A stretch of 64,000 nt of DNA from Butyriboletus loyo (GCA_038093515.1 JBBPSI010000084.1:36487-100486); one strand, 5' to 3'; shown: positions 47,721 through 60,039, counted from the first letter of the stretch. Translations and numbers: made by a program. The notes: generated from the sequence alone by a model not told the origin.

Positions 47721-48302
47721 TGTTGATCTTGCCTGTGGATCGGAGTATCGAAATGCGGCACTTTAAAATCACTTTGGAAGGAAAAATATGAAAACGCGAC
47801 ATGCAGTTGATCACAGTGTGCCGCATACTGCATTGGTAGAACCCGGAGCAATATTTTAGTATAGTGCTCGAGAGACATCAAGGGCATATGTGGCTTACAT
47901 GCGGGTGCCTATAGTACAGTTTACCCACATTATTGGCATCAACAGGGCTTGTGTATGAGCGCAATTGTTCAAGGTCCGGAAAGAGATGTACGTACGTGTA
48001 ACGTCCACCTGTCCGAGCAGCGAACGCGAAAACGTGGAGGCTGTGCAATCAAATGTGAGTGTGACGCGATTCGGGATCGGGTGGTACGGAATGAGAGCGC
48101 TCCCTGTTCGGGAGGGTGATGGAATGTACGCATTTTTAGGAGCGGGTGGGAGTAAGAATAAGCGCCAAAGACACGAGGCAGTTGCGACCCATATTGAGAA
48201 TGAGGAAACGTGTTTATGGAGCAACTTTGCGCACCACGAGTTGAACCGAAACCATCTTTCTTGCACTCTTCCAACCCCACGGACAGCGTACCATCGCAGA
48301 GG
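47691..48302 (+). promoter_or_regulatory. 5' flank of WD40 copy 3
   Basis: TATAAAAAG at 47691, then sequence nearly identical to 39.08-39.68 kb up to the ATG. This and copy 2 share the longest upstream region of the plus-strand copies. Confidence 0.45.
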
Positions 48303-50146
48303 ATGTCATCAACAAAGACTAGTGTGTAGTAGCTCCAAACAATGATAGTGTTGAATACTGACAATCCAGCAAGACCCAACAATAGTACTTGACGCCGGTC
48401 GCTCCGATGCGGTGTGGGCTGTCGCATTCCAGTCTGACGGAAAGCATCTCTTGAGTGGGAGTAACGATGGCATTCGACGATGGCGACTTGAAGACAATCA
48501 AGAGGTCGGAAACCAAATGGGAATGGACATGAATGCCATCAGTGTGTCAAGAGATCACCAATGGGTAGTATGCGGTGCTCAGGAGGGCGCAAGTGTGTGG
48601 GATGCGGAGCTGCACACAAAGGTCATCGAGGTGGAGGGCGGAAATCCGGTGTATGCGGTCGATGTCTCACCAGATTCGACCACGTTTGCCACTGGGACTG
48701 GTAAGACAGCGAGCATTTGGAGCATGAGGACGGGGGAGAGAATCGTCGGCCCACTCCAACATGACAACAAGGTCAATGGAATCAAGTTCTCCCCAAACGG
48801 GGAGCACATCGCCACTTGCTGCTTGCAAGGCTCGATCTGTGTTTTCGACAGTCACAACGGCGATGAACTCGTCACAATCGAGACCGAAACAACATCGTAC
48901 ATGGCCACTCCAATTGCATGGTCCAGTGACAACCAGCAACTTTTTGTGGCAACCAACGACAGCATAAAGTCTTTTGCTGTGTCCACGGGGTCCCAGGTCG
49001 CCGAGTCGCCGGCTTTCGACAGCAACGTCGAGTCCATCGCTCTAGCAGCAAATGGCAAATTCATTGCCACATATGGAATGTCTTCCATCTTCTTCCTGGA
49101 CATGTCGACTCTGACTCAGATTGGATCTGCCATCGAGGACAATTTTGAGATATTCTCGATCGCCCTCTCCCCAGACGACACATATCTGGCAACAGGACGA
49201 TACGACGGGAAAGTCTTTGTGCGTGACCTCGCTCATATTCTCCCAGAGTCATACGGTCCTTTCCATGTAAGTATTTGGCTATTCTATCAAACCATCTCAT
49301 CACACGCAATATCAGACATCAACTAGTGATCTCGAGGTATCCACTCGCTCTGTTCCCGTTCGACGCGAGTTCTCACGATCGTGTAGGTTGACGTGCCGTC
49401 GAGCGCGCCCGCTCCCGCTCCCGAGTTCGACTTTGACGAGGTCAGTGGTCACTATCTTCTCCTCCTACCCCCGTGTTGACGCTGCTGCAGCCACCATCTC
49501 CAGCAGCCTCCGAGGTTGAACCAGTGACCTACCCTCCATCGCTACGTCCAGAGCCACATTTCTCCACCACCAAGCCGTCCCATGGCATTGCAAGGCTTAA
49601 AAAGTGGGTCAAAACAAGGAAAAGCGAGAAGAGCCCCACTTCGCATACGCCCAGTCCTATTTCCAGAAAATCACATGCGCCTGCCGATCATCGGTCTCCT
49701 TCCCAGTCGCCAACGAGAGTGAACGACATGAATGAGGGTCCGTCGTGGATGGCTGCAGGTAAACGGAAGCGAGTGAGTGCTCTCGATAGACATTCGGATC
49801 CCGTGCGTTCAACACATCATCTTAGCGAATGGTCGCAAAAAATCCTGCAAAACCAAAGGTTCTGTTGATCCTCGAGTTTGTATGCATGGTCTCATCAAAC
49901 CTTGCAGGATAAATCACCTCGTACCAAGACTGCCAAGACTGCTGATCCCCGCGATCCAAACAAGAACGCTTCTCCTAGCGGACAAGGTTCTGGGGATCAA
50001 ACGCAACCAGGCTCAGTGCGTCTTTTTTTTAATTATTGTGTACCATGTTATAAAAGCTCATTTCATATTAGGCCCAACAAACGAATGATCCATCTCCACC
50101 CTCTGCCGAGGGTGTCCATCTGACGGTGCACATACTTTCCTTATGA
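48303..50146 (+). CDS. WD40 propeller protein, copy 3
   Basis: Exons 48303-48323, 48370-49266, 49387-49440, 49491-49772, 49826-49858, 49908-50015 and 50072-50146 fit, giving about 489 residues. The main exon has no ATG near its start (ATA-CTG replaces ATG-CTA), so the 21-nt first exon (M-S-S-T-K-T-S) is required; this decides the start for the family. Blades differ from copy 2 mainly at SGSNDGI, CGAQEG, HDNKV, CCLQGS and GRYDGK. The tail differs more (AAGKRKR end of exon 4, KNASPSGQGSGDQTQ) and the last exon is shorter, ending VHLTVHILSL. This tail type matches the relics in the left block. Confidence 0.85.
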
Positions 50147-50699
50147 TTATGTCGTGGACTCACGCTGGATTGCACAGCGAGAGTCACGTAGGGCTACCGT
50201 CAACCTCAACCTCAACCTCAGGCTTTCGATCCGACTCGCATTTCCTGCATGGATGTGTTGTGGTTCTGGCAGCGGCGATGGCACCCATTAATCTACGAGA
50301 TAGATTCCATTCTGAATCGCGAGTATCTACAACAGTTCATCTTACCCCATAGCACTATCACGTTTGAGTCCTGATAAGCCCGTCTGTGATTGGGAAAGGC
50401 GATACGCATACAAAGGTTAGGATTTCAGGATGGTGTCTCATTGATTTGACCCATTGCAAACCAAAAGAAATGATGACAGTGCGCGTCGGGGTTTCACACA
50501 CCTGTTTTTGCTTGTTCCTCGCGGATCCAAGCAATTCTGAAGACAGTACGCACACTCAACATAACTGGTCGTGAACAGGGAATCGACAAGAGATAATCGA
50601 GGACTCTGATCGCTATTCGTCCCGAGACACCGCCCATATCGATGATCCCTCTCGAGCTTACTTCGAGTCTGCGCACCTTTGAGTTTTTAGGGGAGGATC
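50147..50699. other. Spacer, no gene seen
   Basis: 3' flank of copy 3, partly similar to sequence following the WD40 relics in the left block. Short frames only. Confidence 0.4.
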
Positions 50700-50935
50700 A
50701 ACTTCAGGCTCCTGCTAGTCCCCATGTCGTTTTCATTTATTTTCATCTTTGTCGTAAATGCTATCCGAGTCCCTGAACGACCGATGCGCTGTTTGGTGGT
50801 TACACTTCATCGTGCCCGCGTTGCCTATTGACCAGGCCGTCACAGTCCCCATCTCCGACCTCCGTTCATCCTCGCCCGTGCGTATGGTTGGAACACACTT
50901 CCAAATGGATGCATGTGATGCAGTCTACTCATGGT
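50700..50935 (+). pseudogene. WDR12 C-terminal fragment
   Basis: Counterpart of 42.65-42.83 kb, starting in the last WDR12 intron and passing through a degenerate PERPM region, with a small internal deletion. Confidence 0.7.
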
Positions 50936-50979
50936 GACGGTAACGTGACGTTGGCCATCCGAAGGTACTGCTAGTGTCA

Positions 50980-51205
50980 ACTAAGCATGAGTGCGAGTAC
51001 AACCAATCGAAGCACGGAGAGACACGACGTACGTGCGACGTCTATGGCAGCAAACGCGGAAACGCGAAAATTGAGTGTGAGTATGAACGTTATTTCTAAG
51101 AGCTCAGGTGGTGCATCATTTGCCTCCCAGGTCATGTGGTGAACATTCTGAGCACTGCCTGCACAAGAGGGCCTGGAATGCACGCGTTTGTGCGCGGAAT
51201 GTCGC
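50980..51205 (+). repeat. Truncated stand-alone WD40 5' flank
   Basis: First half of the module seen at 42.88-43.35 kb. It ends abruptly after CGAGTTGGCCAATGG and is joined to GDSL relic, so the ATG-proximal half is deleted. Confidence 0.55.
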
Positions 51206-51560
51206 GAGTTGGCCAATGGCGATACCCAGGATCGAGACCAAGTACACCATCCCATTATCTTTCCTGCGGTTTGGAAAGGCAACAGTGAGCTGCGTGTTCT
51301 GTGCGTGGAACTGTGCAAGTCCGTCGCAGATGAATCCATGCCTGAGGCCTGACCCCAGACGTCCTGGGTATCACGGCCGTACACGTTAGTGACGAGGAAG
51401 TCTGGGGGTGCTTGCAAGATATGATCACCGTCGCCGAGTAAAGAGCAAAATTCACTTGCAGACCCATCCCTCGCACTCGCCGGACTCGGCTTTTGGTAAT
51501 CCGGCAACAAGATGACTTTCCGGACGCCTCTTTTGCCTGGTGAGTTCCAAGACCATTTAC
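51206..51560 (-). pseudogene. GDSL esterase fragment
   Basis: Same fragment as at 43.35-43.83 kb with additional small deletions (LVT-NVYGRDTQDVWGQ kept). Non-functional. Confidence 0.7.
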
Positions 51561-51769
51561 CCTCTCTGTCAATGCATCTCAACAGAGGCGTGCGGACCAT
51601 GGCTGATTCTCGTCATTGCATTCCGTCGCCCTTTGCGGTAGGTTCGAATCTCGACAACAATCGCTTGAGTCATATGTTTATTCGCGATTGGATCAATAGA
51701 TCGACGTCAAAGCTGCATGCGGTTTGTATGCAAAGGGTTTAGGAAAAGTTTGCCATCGCCTCGAGATAT

Positions 51770-52590
51770 GGTATTCTGCAAGGCAACATGGAGTTAAGCA
51801 GCTGAAGGCCCGATTACGATGCCAGACCATTATGGCCGGCGGGTTCAGAACGGATTCCAGCTGAGTTGTCCGTCTTACAAAAATGTTGATCAGACTTGCT
51901 ACAACGAAATGCGCCGCAGGCAGGATTTGCTCGCACGGACCAAAGGAGACAAGCCCATACGGCGACGACAAGTGGGGAGATCAGGAGGAACGAACAGGGA
52001 GGGGCGTGCAAGCACAGGCGAGTGGGGAAACGCGAGCGTGCTGCGCTGAGGGAGCCATGACCATCTCCGGAAGTCTCTGATCTCATCAGCCTAGTGATGG
52101 ATGGGCCTGGCCTGAAAGCCAGCGCTTGGGCTTGGTCAAATTACAGGCCTAGGCCAGCTGGCTCGGGCCTAGTCCAGGACTTATTTACGGGTCGCCAACC
52201 ACATCAGTGTCCTCAATGATGCTCACTGTAATTAACCAGTGAATACAACATCGACGTCGATATGTTTTACTTACCTGAAACAGCACAACCGCTGCGGCTT
52301 GTGCGACCATTGCTGGCCAAGTTGCATTCGTCGTCATCGACCAAAGTAACTGTCGAACATTGCTAGTAATACATCGTGGTATATGCAAGGGAGTTACACG
52401 TCGATTTCGTAGTCAACTATGGGTGAGTAGGAAACATGCATTTTGGTCTTCTGTAGCCGTAGCAGGAGCGTCTCTCATCATCCATAGTGGTTTTGCTGTA
52501 TAACGATGTCAAATGAGTGAAAGGAACACATGTCTAGGTCGGAATGTGACACTTGCCTTATGGTTCAACCATTTTTGGGGCTGGCACGTT
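51770..52590. repeat. Array segment (palindromes, shortened donor array)
   Basis: Copy of 44.04-45.36 kb with most of the exon-like array deleted; only one GTAAGT donor unit is left (near 52270). Ends in a truncated copy of the unknown conserved segment. Confidence 0.5.
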
Positions 52591-52599
52591 CATGACATG

Positions 52600-52954
52600 C
52601 TAACCTATACCCAATGCACCCCTGTCCTTCCAAGCCATCACCTGGCTCGAATTCCGCACCTCTCTTCTCTTTGGTGACACCGGGTCCTGACTTACCACCT
52701 CTTTGGACCACCTCACCGGATTCTGCGACACAACCATCCCCGCGAAAGACTAGGTAGCACTTGCATCTGAGCCTACTTCCTCTTCCGAGCGTAAAAAACG
52801 GCACGAGGTTGTCAGCGAGGCTAACCAGTGGCATGGTCGACGCGAAGCCTCCACGACCGTGCTCAAGTCCCACGCGGAACAAGTATCCAAGGCGGGCCTA
52901 CCCCTGGATCGAACGAGCGGGCGTATAGTTTTGGGTCGACCGTACCGTGCGGAC
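52600..52954 (+). pseudogene. WDR12 middle fragment, broken at the same point
   Basis: Starts later than the 45.4 kb copy but ends at exactly the same WDR12 position (after GTGCGGAC), again joined to DUF6533 sequence. Frames are broken. Confidence 0.8.
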
Positions 52955-53760
52955 AGTTATCTATTACATTTGTTTTCACAGCAATCCCAATATCAACCTC
53001 TCAGGTATATCACGAGTTAAACGACATGCGTCACTGTATCTCACGGGGTCGTTCATAACCCTTCCCTCTCTCCAGTCACAGTTGTTCAACTTCTCGATTT
53101 CTCATTTTGCAGTTTCTCATGGAACAACATACCATCACTACTTTCCGCTACGCTGAGTTCCCACAATTTGATCCCAGTGCCACCCTTTTTCTGGTTCTCG
53201 CTATCTCAAGATGTACAGAACGACTAAACAGTGGCACCCCAACCGGTACATGCAACAATTCGTGAGAGACGGTATCTTTTATTTCATCGCGTACGTCTCG
53301 CTCCCCTCCCTCTCTCTCGTTTCCATTCGCCGCCGTCACTTTCTCCCACCCGTCTTGTTTCCGACCGTTTGCGGGAAACCGTCCACTCAAATGTTTTCCC
53401 CTCAACTTCGAGGGTCATATTTTTCAACATCGCATCCATGCTGGAACAGGTGTCTACACTAAACAGCAATTTAACGTTCTCCTTGACCATGCTTTACTAT
53501 ACATCTGTGTGCTCCATTATGCCTCGGTTCATCATCAGCGTGCGAGAGCTGTATGATGGTGACCTTCGTGGCCGTTGCCAAGGCACTTGAAGCGGCTTCG
53601 ATGCGCTGTCGCAGCCTCAAAGCGCCGCCGTGTCTGCGATCGCATTCGCAGATGTCGCCCCGAGGCAGGATCGGATCGTGGAAGGGGACGCGAATGAATC
53701 GGAGGTGATTCAACTCGAAACATTGGGAGATGATACTCGTCAAGTTTGAACAAGGACCCT
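52955..53760 (+). pseudogene. DUF6533 3' fragment
   Basis: Same left break as 45.88 kb but more complete: it keeps the intron after the NLSG-type exon end and the LLDFSFCSFSW exon. A frameshift before the RATKQWHPN region and a TGA near 53588 inactivate it. Confidence 0.8.
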
Positions 53761-54149
53761 TGGGCAGCGACGAGGGACGAAAAGTAGCAGTGGGGCTAAT
53801 GGGGTATTGACGAGCGCTGGCAATCGAGGATGTTGGTCCTTTGAATGGTGATTTGAATGTTGGTATTACTGATGATTATGCCCCGTCGTCTGCGCTCCGT
53901 GTAGCATCTGCATTTCTCGAGGGCGCTTTCCTCTGTACATGCGCCTTGATCTGTTCTGCAAACATCTTCCGGACATGGCGGGGCTGTCGCAGAACCCAGC
54001 GAATTCGAGAATCCGAGCGGTAATCCCTCTGTCCGGCGCTGCGACACCACGAAAAGTGAGATTCAAAGAGTCGGGCAATTCAGAGCGACACCGCGCCCAA
54101 TGACGGTGGACGTATGAAACACTGATCTGAGGAGACATGTTGGTCGTAC

Positions 54150-54820
54150 AAATTGTAGCTGGTCATGAGCGTCACGAGCACAACGAATAGATATGGCTTC
54201 TGGCCAAATCTCACTTGGAATGGGAATGGAACGGAATCGGTCAGGCGGAAGGCATTGGTACGCCAATGGGAAAGCAAGCGTCTCTACTATTCATGCCTCG
54301 TCTTTGCTTCGTTGTTGTCTAAACTGTTTTGCCCACTAATTCCTAGACGAGCCTTGAAAAACAAGGGAGTAAGGCGACTATTCGTACCAACATGGAAGGT
54401 ATTGGACGATCAGGAAGAACGTGCCGAGTCTATCCACAGGCGAGCGATGAGCACTGAATCTGGGGACGAAAAACGGATCATCACCTCTCGTTCTGCGCTG
54501 ACAGACCATACGCCGTATGCGATGGCAAGGATGCCAGTCATGGTGATCGCTGTGTTGCTTGCCCAATTCGTGGGACGAGTCCACCATCCACCTGTCGATT
54601 AGTGTCACTAACGCCAGTAGTGAGAACTATCTACCCCCTCCCACGCACCTGCTGGCGACCATACATGTTTGGGGTATGGGTAACGCGGTCCACCTCCCTG
54701 AGCATGCTGTGAGACGGACGCGGCAAGCGATGAGACGACGAATCGAATTTGGTGCATGATCTTTTGAACTCCATATTCTTCCGACCTACTATTACTTGCG
54801 GAGGATGAACTCGCACATCG
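54150..54820. other. Segment present only in this unit
   Basis: Relative to the 46.9 kb copy, extra DNA appears after CATGAGCGTCAC (about 54165-54405), and unrelated DNA continues afterwards. A plus-strand open frame at 54165-54602 has no recognisable domain. It may be an insertion here or a deletion in the other unit. Confidence 0.4.
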
Positions 54821-54824
54821 ACAT

Positions 54825-55150
54825 TCGAACCGTACCGTGCAGACGTGGGACGTCGAGTCGGGTGTGTATGGACATGATCGTCCATTCCATACTACATTTT
54901 TGGGCGGCATGTTGAAATTGGTTTCCATTGCCACTTATAAAAATCTAATGATTCATTTTCGCTTCCGTCCTCTAGGCTTGAACAACCGATGCTTGAACTG
55001 GTGGTTACACCTGACAGACACACCGGACCGTCTCCCTCTTTGACGACCGTTCGCCCTTGCTTGTGAATACAGCGTACTCTGCCACGCCATCCTTTCTGGT
55101 GTATCTCAGCGCCGGACAGACCTCTCCTCGAACGCCAACTGGGAGGGCGG
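54825..55150 (+). pseudogene. WDR12 fragment resuming after the interruption
   Basis: Restarts at the TVRTWDVESGV codons, overlapping the 52.95 kb break by about 15 bp, and continues through the last intron and a degenerate PMLELVVTPD region. Together with 52.60-52.95 kb it looks like one WDR12 copy split by about 1.9 kb of other DNA. Confidence 0.7.
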
Positions 55151-55734
55151 AGTATAGGTATGGCAGATCGGTCAGTGGGATCGGGTTTCCTGATACATCC
55201 GGATCCGTCCCGTTTTCGGTTGGGACCACGATCAGACAACCGTGCGATCGACGAGATGATTCTCATAAGAACGCCGACCATTGATCAATGTTACCGTCGA
55301 TGTCATTGCGAGGTGGGTTCCAACTCATTGTGGCAGGGTTGATAGCCGTGCGAACAGCACTTTGCGGGAGAAATAGTCGTCGTCCAGAACTCGGGAAGGG
55401 TAAAGGCTATTTTCAGATCTGATTGGTTGTGGGCAGAATGACGACTTGATTCCATCTCGTGAGAAACATCAACGGTGCAAGGCATCTAGATATAGATGTG
55501 GAGGGTACACCGACAAACACCTAAAATAATAAAGCGAAAACCAAAAATGAAACGAGGTCATGACGGAGACATGGCCAAAGGAGAGATAGAGATAAATGGA
55601 CGAACGCTGGGTGCCACATCACAACCCGGACAGAACGATCTCCTCTCACCCGCCATTGCTCACCACTTCCACAGCAACTCGTCACGATCAGCGAGCTGAA
55701 ATGAACACACGCTGACAGTCTGCGAATAAGACAT

Positions 55735-56170
55735 GTCCAACGCAAAATTGAACGTCGGTGAACCATCCGATATCGATATCCTTATCCCCGTTCGCGGTCG
55801 ACGAGGTCACCGACGACGCACAGCTGACACACCCCTTTTCCATGGTTTTCTATCAACAGCAGTGCGATCCGCTACATGCCTGCAGCCGAAGGGCATTGAG
55901 GGCGAGATATCAGAGTGAGAACACGTCCCACCACCAAATCAAGACATATGAGGTCGGAGGCAATGCAACTTACCTGAGCTCCTCCCAAGGACTTGCGTGA
56001 ACTTGTACAATCGCAAACGGGATCAGAATAAGGGTCAAAATGTGGCATAGACTGTCGCGGACTTGACGAGCATCGCGACGACGGTCGTACGTACACTCTG
56101 TCAAATGAGCTGGTCGGAGCAGCTCCACCATGGTGCGTCTGTAGAGCGACAACCAGATGACGATGAGGAG
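55735..56170 (-). pseudogene. Relic of the second membrane-protein family
   Basis: Third copy, shortened. It runs directly into the ATG-proximal WD40 flank at about 56190, so the region holding the TATA motif and about 600 bp are missing upstream of copy 4. Confidence 0.5.
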
Positions 56171-56460
56171 TATTATGATAATATTGAAGATGTGGAGGCT
56201 GTGCCATTGAATGTGAGTGTGACGCGATTCGGGATCGGGTGGTATGGAATGAGAGCGCTCCCTGTTCGGGAGGGTGATGGAATGTACGCATTTTTAGGAG
56301 CGGGTGGGAGTAAGAATAAGCGCCAAAGACACGAGGCAGTTGCGACCCATATTGAGAATGAGGAAACGTGTTTATGGAGCAACTTTGCGCACCACGAGTT
56401 GAACCGAAACCATCTTTCTTCCACTCTTCGAACTCCACGGACAGCGTACCATCGCAGAGG

Positions 56461-58487
56461 ATGTCATCAACAAAGACCAGTGTGTAGCAACTCTGAACAG
56501 TGATAGTGTTGCATGCTAACAATCCAGCAAGACCCAACAGTAGTACTTGACACCGGTCGCGATGATTCAGTGTGGGCAGTCGCATTCCAGTCTGATGGAA
56601 AGCATCTTTTGTGTGGGAGTAGAGATGGCATTCGACGATGGCGACTTGAAGACAATCAAGAGGTCGGAAACCAAATGGGAATGGACATGAATGCCATCAG
56701 TGTGTCAAGAGATCACCAGTGGATAGTGTGTGGCGCTGAGCAGGGCGCAAGCGTGTGGGACGCAGAGCTGCACACAAAGGTCATCGAGGTGGAGGGCGGA
56801 AATCCGGTGTATGCGGTCGATGTCTCACCAGATTCGACCACGTTTGCCACTGGGACTGGAGACAAGACAGCGAGTGTTTGGAGCATAACAACAGGGGAGA
56901 GACTCGTCGGCCCACTCCAATATGACAAAGAAGTCAATGGAATCAAGTTCTCCCCAAATGGCGAGCGCATCGCCACTTCCTGCTATGAAGGCTCGATCCG
57001 CATTTTCGACAGTCATAACGGCGATGAACTTGTCGCAATCGAAACAACAGCCACATCGTACTTGGCCACTCCACTTGCATGGTCCAGTGACAACCAGCAA
57101 CTTTTTGCGGCAACTGATGACCGCAAAATCAAGTCTTTCGCTGTGTCCATGGGATCCCAGGTCGCCGAGTCACCAGCTTTCGACAGCAATGTCGAGTCCA
57201 TCGCTCTAGCAGCAAATGGCAAATTCATTGCCACATATAGAATGTCTTCCATCTTCTTCCTGGACATGTCGACTCTGACTCAGATTGGCTCTGACATTGA
57301 GGACAGTAGTCAGATATACTCGATCGCCCTCTCCCCAGATGACACATATCTGGCAACTGGACGACAGGATGGAAAAGTCACTGTGCATGACCTCGGTCGT
57401 ATTCTCCCAGAGTCATATGGTCCTTTCCATGTAAGTATTTGGCTATTCTATCAAACCATCTCATGACACACAATATCAGACATCAACTAGTGATCTTGAG
57501 GTATCCACTCATTCTGTTCCTGTTTGACGCGAGTTCTCACGATCGTGTAGGTTGACGTGCCATCGAGCGTGCCCGCTCCTGAGTTCGACTTTGATGAGGT
57601 TCGTGGCCACCTCATTTTGGCTTCTATATTGACCCTACTGCAGCCACCGTCCCCGACCTCCGCTGCCGATCCCCGGGAGCTACCGCCACTCGACTCCCCT
57701 GCAGAGGCACGTCCCGAGTCGCAGATTCGCTCAATATTTAAAAAGCTGCTACCGCGAAAAAGTGAGAAGGATGCCACTTCACACAAGCCAGGTCGACGTT
57801 CCGGAAAGTCACGCCAACCCGCCGCCGATCATCGATCACCGTCCCACTCCCCAGCGAGAGTGGACAGTGCCACGAACGAGGGCCCTTCGAGGATGGCTGC
57901 AGCTGAACGTCAAGCAGTGAGTAATCGTCCTTGACGCATGATGGGATGCGATGTGTCTAATATTTCATTTTAGCGCACATCCACAGGATTCACCAGAAGA
58001 CGACAGGTTCGCTATTCCGCGCATTTGTATGCAGGCACTCATCACTCATCACATATCGCAGCGTAAATCGCGTGCCAAGGCTGCGGTTCCCAACCATCTG
58101 AACAAAGATGCTTCGCGTAGCGGGGAGCATGCTGCAGATCCAACGGTAGCAGACCCGGTATGACTCTTCCTGGTCATGTAGGCCTCGTCACCACAGCTCA
58201 CGTCCTATTAGACGCAACCACCGGCAGCGAACGATCCATCTGACCCCTCGGCCCCGGGGGTCCGTGTAACGGTGCGCATAACTTTTCTTTCACTTACACC
58301 GTTATACTTACCGTGGATCAGCATCAGCAAGGATCAAGGTACTCTACTCTTGCGATCCGAGTCACCGTGCCAGCGTGGTTGTTGTGTAATCGTTCAGGTA
58401 CACACAATGACTTACCTTGATCCAGACCGTTCCTGTGGATACTATTCTAAATCACAATATGTGGACATCCATCGTGCAGTTCTTTGA
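56461..58487 (+). CDS. WD40 propeller protein, copy 4
   Basis: Exons 56461-56481, 56528-57430, 57551-57598, 57644-57916, 57974-58006, 58062-58157 and 58212-58487 fit, giving about 549 residues with the longest C-terminus. The blade positions that differ from the other copies are CGSRDGI, CGAEQG, TGTGDKT (one residue longer), YDKEV, SCYEGS and SSQIYS. A 7-bp duplication (ACTCATC) lies in the intron between the fifth and sixth exons and leaves the frame intact. An alternative start is the ATG at 56513. The tail is basic and Ser/Pro-rich, as in copy 2. Confidence 0.85.
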
Positions 58488-58740
58488 TTTCGTGTCACCT
58501 CGTAACATCAGTATGATAAGCCTGTCCATGATCGAGCTTGTCATATTCACGCAATGGTCATAAACAAAGTCTATCCACATGCAGAGGTTGGGATTGTAGG
58601 ACACTATGTAATTGATGATTGATAGTGACGATGTCGACCAAGGCCTAACGCCTATCCGATCGCAAGGTCTCGAGGTCCGCCATACGCGCCCGCAGAGCTA
58701 TTAGGAACACCGTGCCTCGTAGCTCGGTCATTCTCCATCG
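58488..58740. other. Spacer ending in a deletion junction
   Basis: 3' flank of copy 4. Near 58725-58735 sequence matching 41.96-42.01 kb is joined to sequence matching 44.03 kb, so about 2 kb (WDR12 C-terminal, WD40 5' flank and GDSL fragments) is absent from this unit. Confidence 0.6.
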
Positions 58741-59560
58741 AGATATGATAGAAGGCATTCCGCGAGGCAACATGGAGTTGAGCAGCTGGGGGCCCGATTA
58801 CGATGCCAGACCACTCTCGTTAGCGAGTTCGTCACGTATTCCGGTTGAGTTATTCATCTTATGAAAAATGTTGATCAGACTTGTTACAACCCGAGAAATG
58901 CGCCGCAGGCAGGATCGGCTTGTGTTCCGGGGGAGACGAGCCAACACAGCGACGACACGTGGGGAGGTCAGGAGGAAGGAAGAGGGAACTGGGCGCAAGC
59001 ACAGGCGAGTGGGGAAACGCGAGCGTGCCCGTGGATCCATCTCTAATCTCATCGGCCTAATAATGGATGAGCCTGGCCTGAAAGCCAGGGCTTGGGCTTG
59101 ATCAAATTCCACGCCAGGGCCCTCATCGGTGTCCTCAATGATGCTCACTGTAATTAACTAGTTAATACAACATTGACGTCGGAATTTTTCCTCGACCACT
59201 GCGGCCCATTGCCAGCCGAGTTGTATTCGTCGTCATCAACTGTCGAACATGGTTAGTAATACTTCGTGGTATATGCGTGGGACCTACCTGAGGCTGCGCA
59301 CGTTGATTTCGACATGCCATGCCTGTACTCGCTGTATATATTGTAATACATCAGGGTATATGTGAGGGACTCCTTACCTGAGGCTGCGTGAGCTGACTTA
59401 GATACGCACATACTTGCTGTATACCCATGAGTTCGAAGTAATGATAGGTCAGTCTTTTGTCACTTACCCCCGACTTGATTTCGCCGTGCGCGCGATGTCA
59501 TTGCTGGTGTCTCGCATGATGTTACTGCAACTAAGGTTAGTCGTAGTTAATTATGTGTGA
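58740..59560. repeat. Array segment (palindromes and exon-like donor array)
   Basis: Copy of 44.04-44.94 kb with small deletions. Several donor-like plus-strand CTACCTGAGG/TTACCTGAGG motifs remain at about 59287 and 59377. Confidence 0.5.
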
Positions 59561-59569
59561 GTAGGAAAC

Positions 59570-60025
59570 ATGGAAAACGTACCATTTTGGTCCTCTGTAG
59601 CCGCAACAGAAGCGTCTCTCACAAGCCATAGTCGTTTTGCTGTAAAACGATGCCAAATGAGTGAAAGGAACGCATGTATAGTTGGCACTTACCTTGTGGT
59701 TCAACCATTTTTGGGGCCGGCACGTTCATCATCTGCGTGCGTCAATTCCTCGTCACTCTGCTCCACTTGGCGAGTCTGAAATCGCCCGTTTTGTGCCTGT
59801 TTGTGGTCCAGCTGATGGCTGGTAGGTGGGGTTGCGTGTGAGCTCTGCCAATGGTGTCGCGCCATCGTCAGAGTCGGTGAGTTTTGCTGGCAGTGTGATT
59901 GAGCGGCGAGGTCGTGTGCTGATCGGCGTTGGTGACGAAGGGCAGCGGCATATTTTTGGCATTGGTGCGCGCTTGCGTAAATCTCTGGTGCAGCGATTGA
60001 TTTGACCATCCCTATTCACTCCCAA
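59570..60025 (-). repeat. Unknown conserved segment, second copy
   Basis: Minus-strand CQKYAAALRHQRRSAHD frame matches 44.99-45.36 kb. It lies directly upstream of the longest WDR12 pseudogene. Family not recognised. Confidence 0.4.
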
Positions 60026-60039
60026 AACCCCCGTCCATC

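Noticed and set aside
48579..48967. Antisense ORFs within the WD40 main exons
   Set aside because: They mirror the codon pattern of the sense gene and change length between copies; typical shadow frames.
54165..54602. 145-codon ORF in the array
   Set aside because: Present in only one unit, spans a junction between segments, and has no recognisable domain or splice signals.
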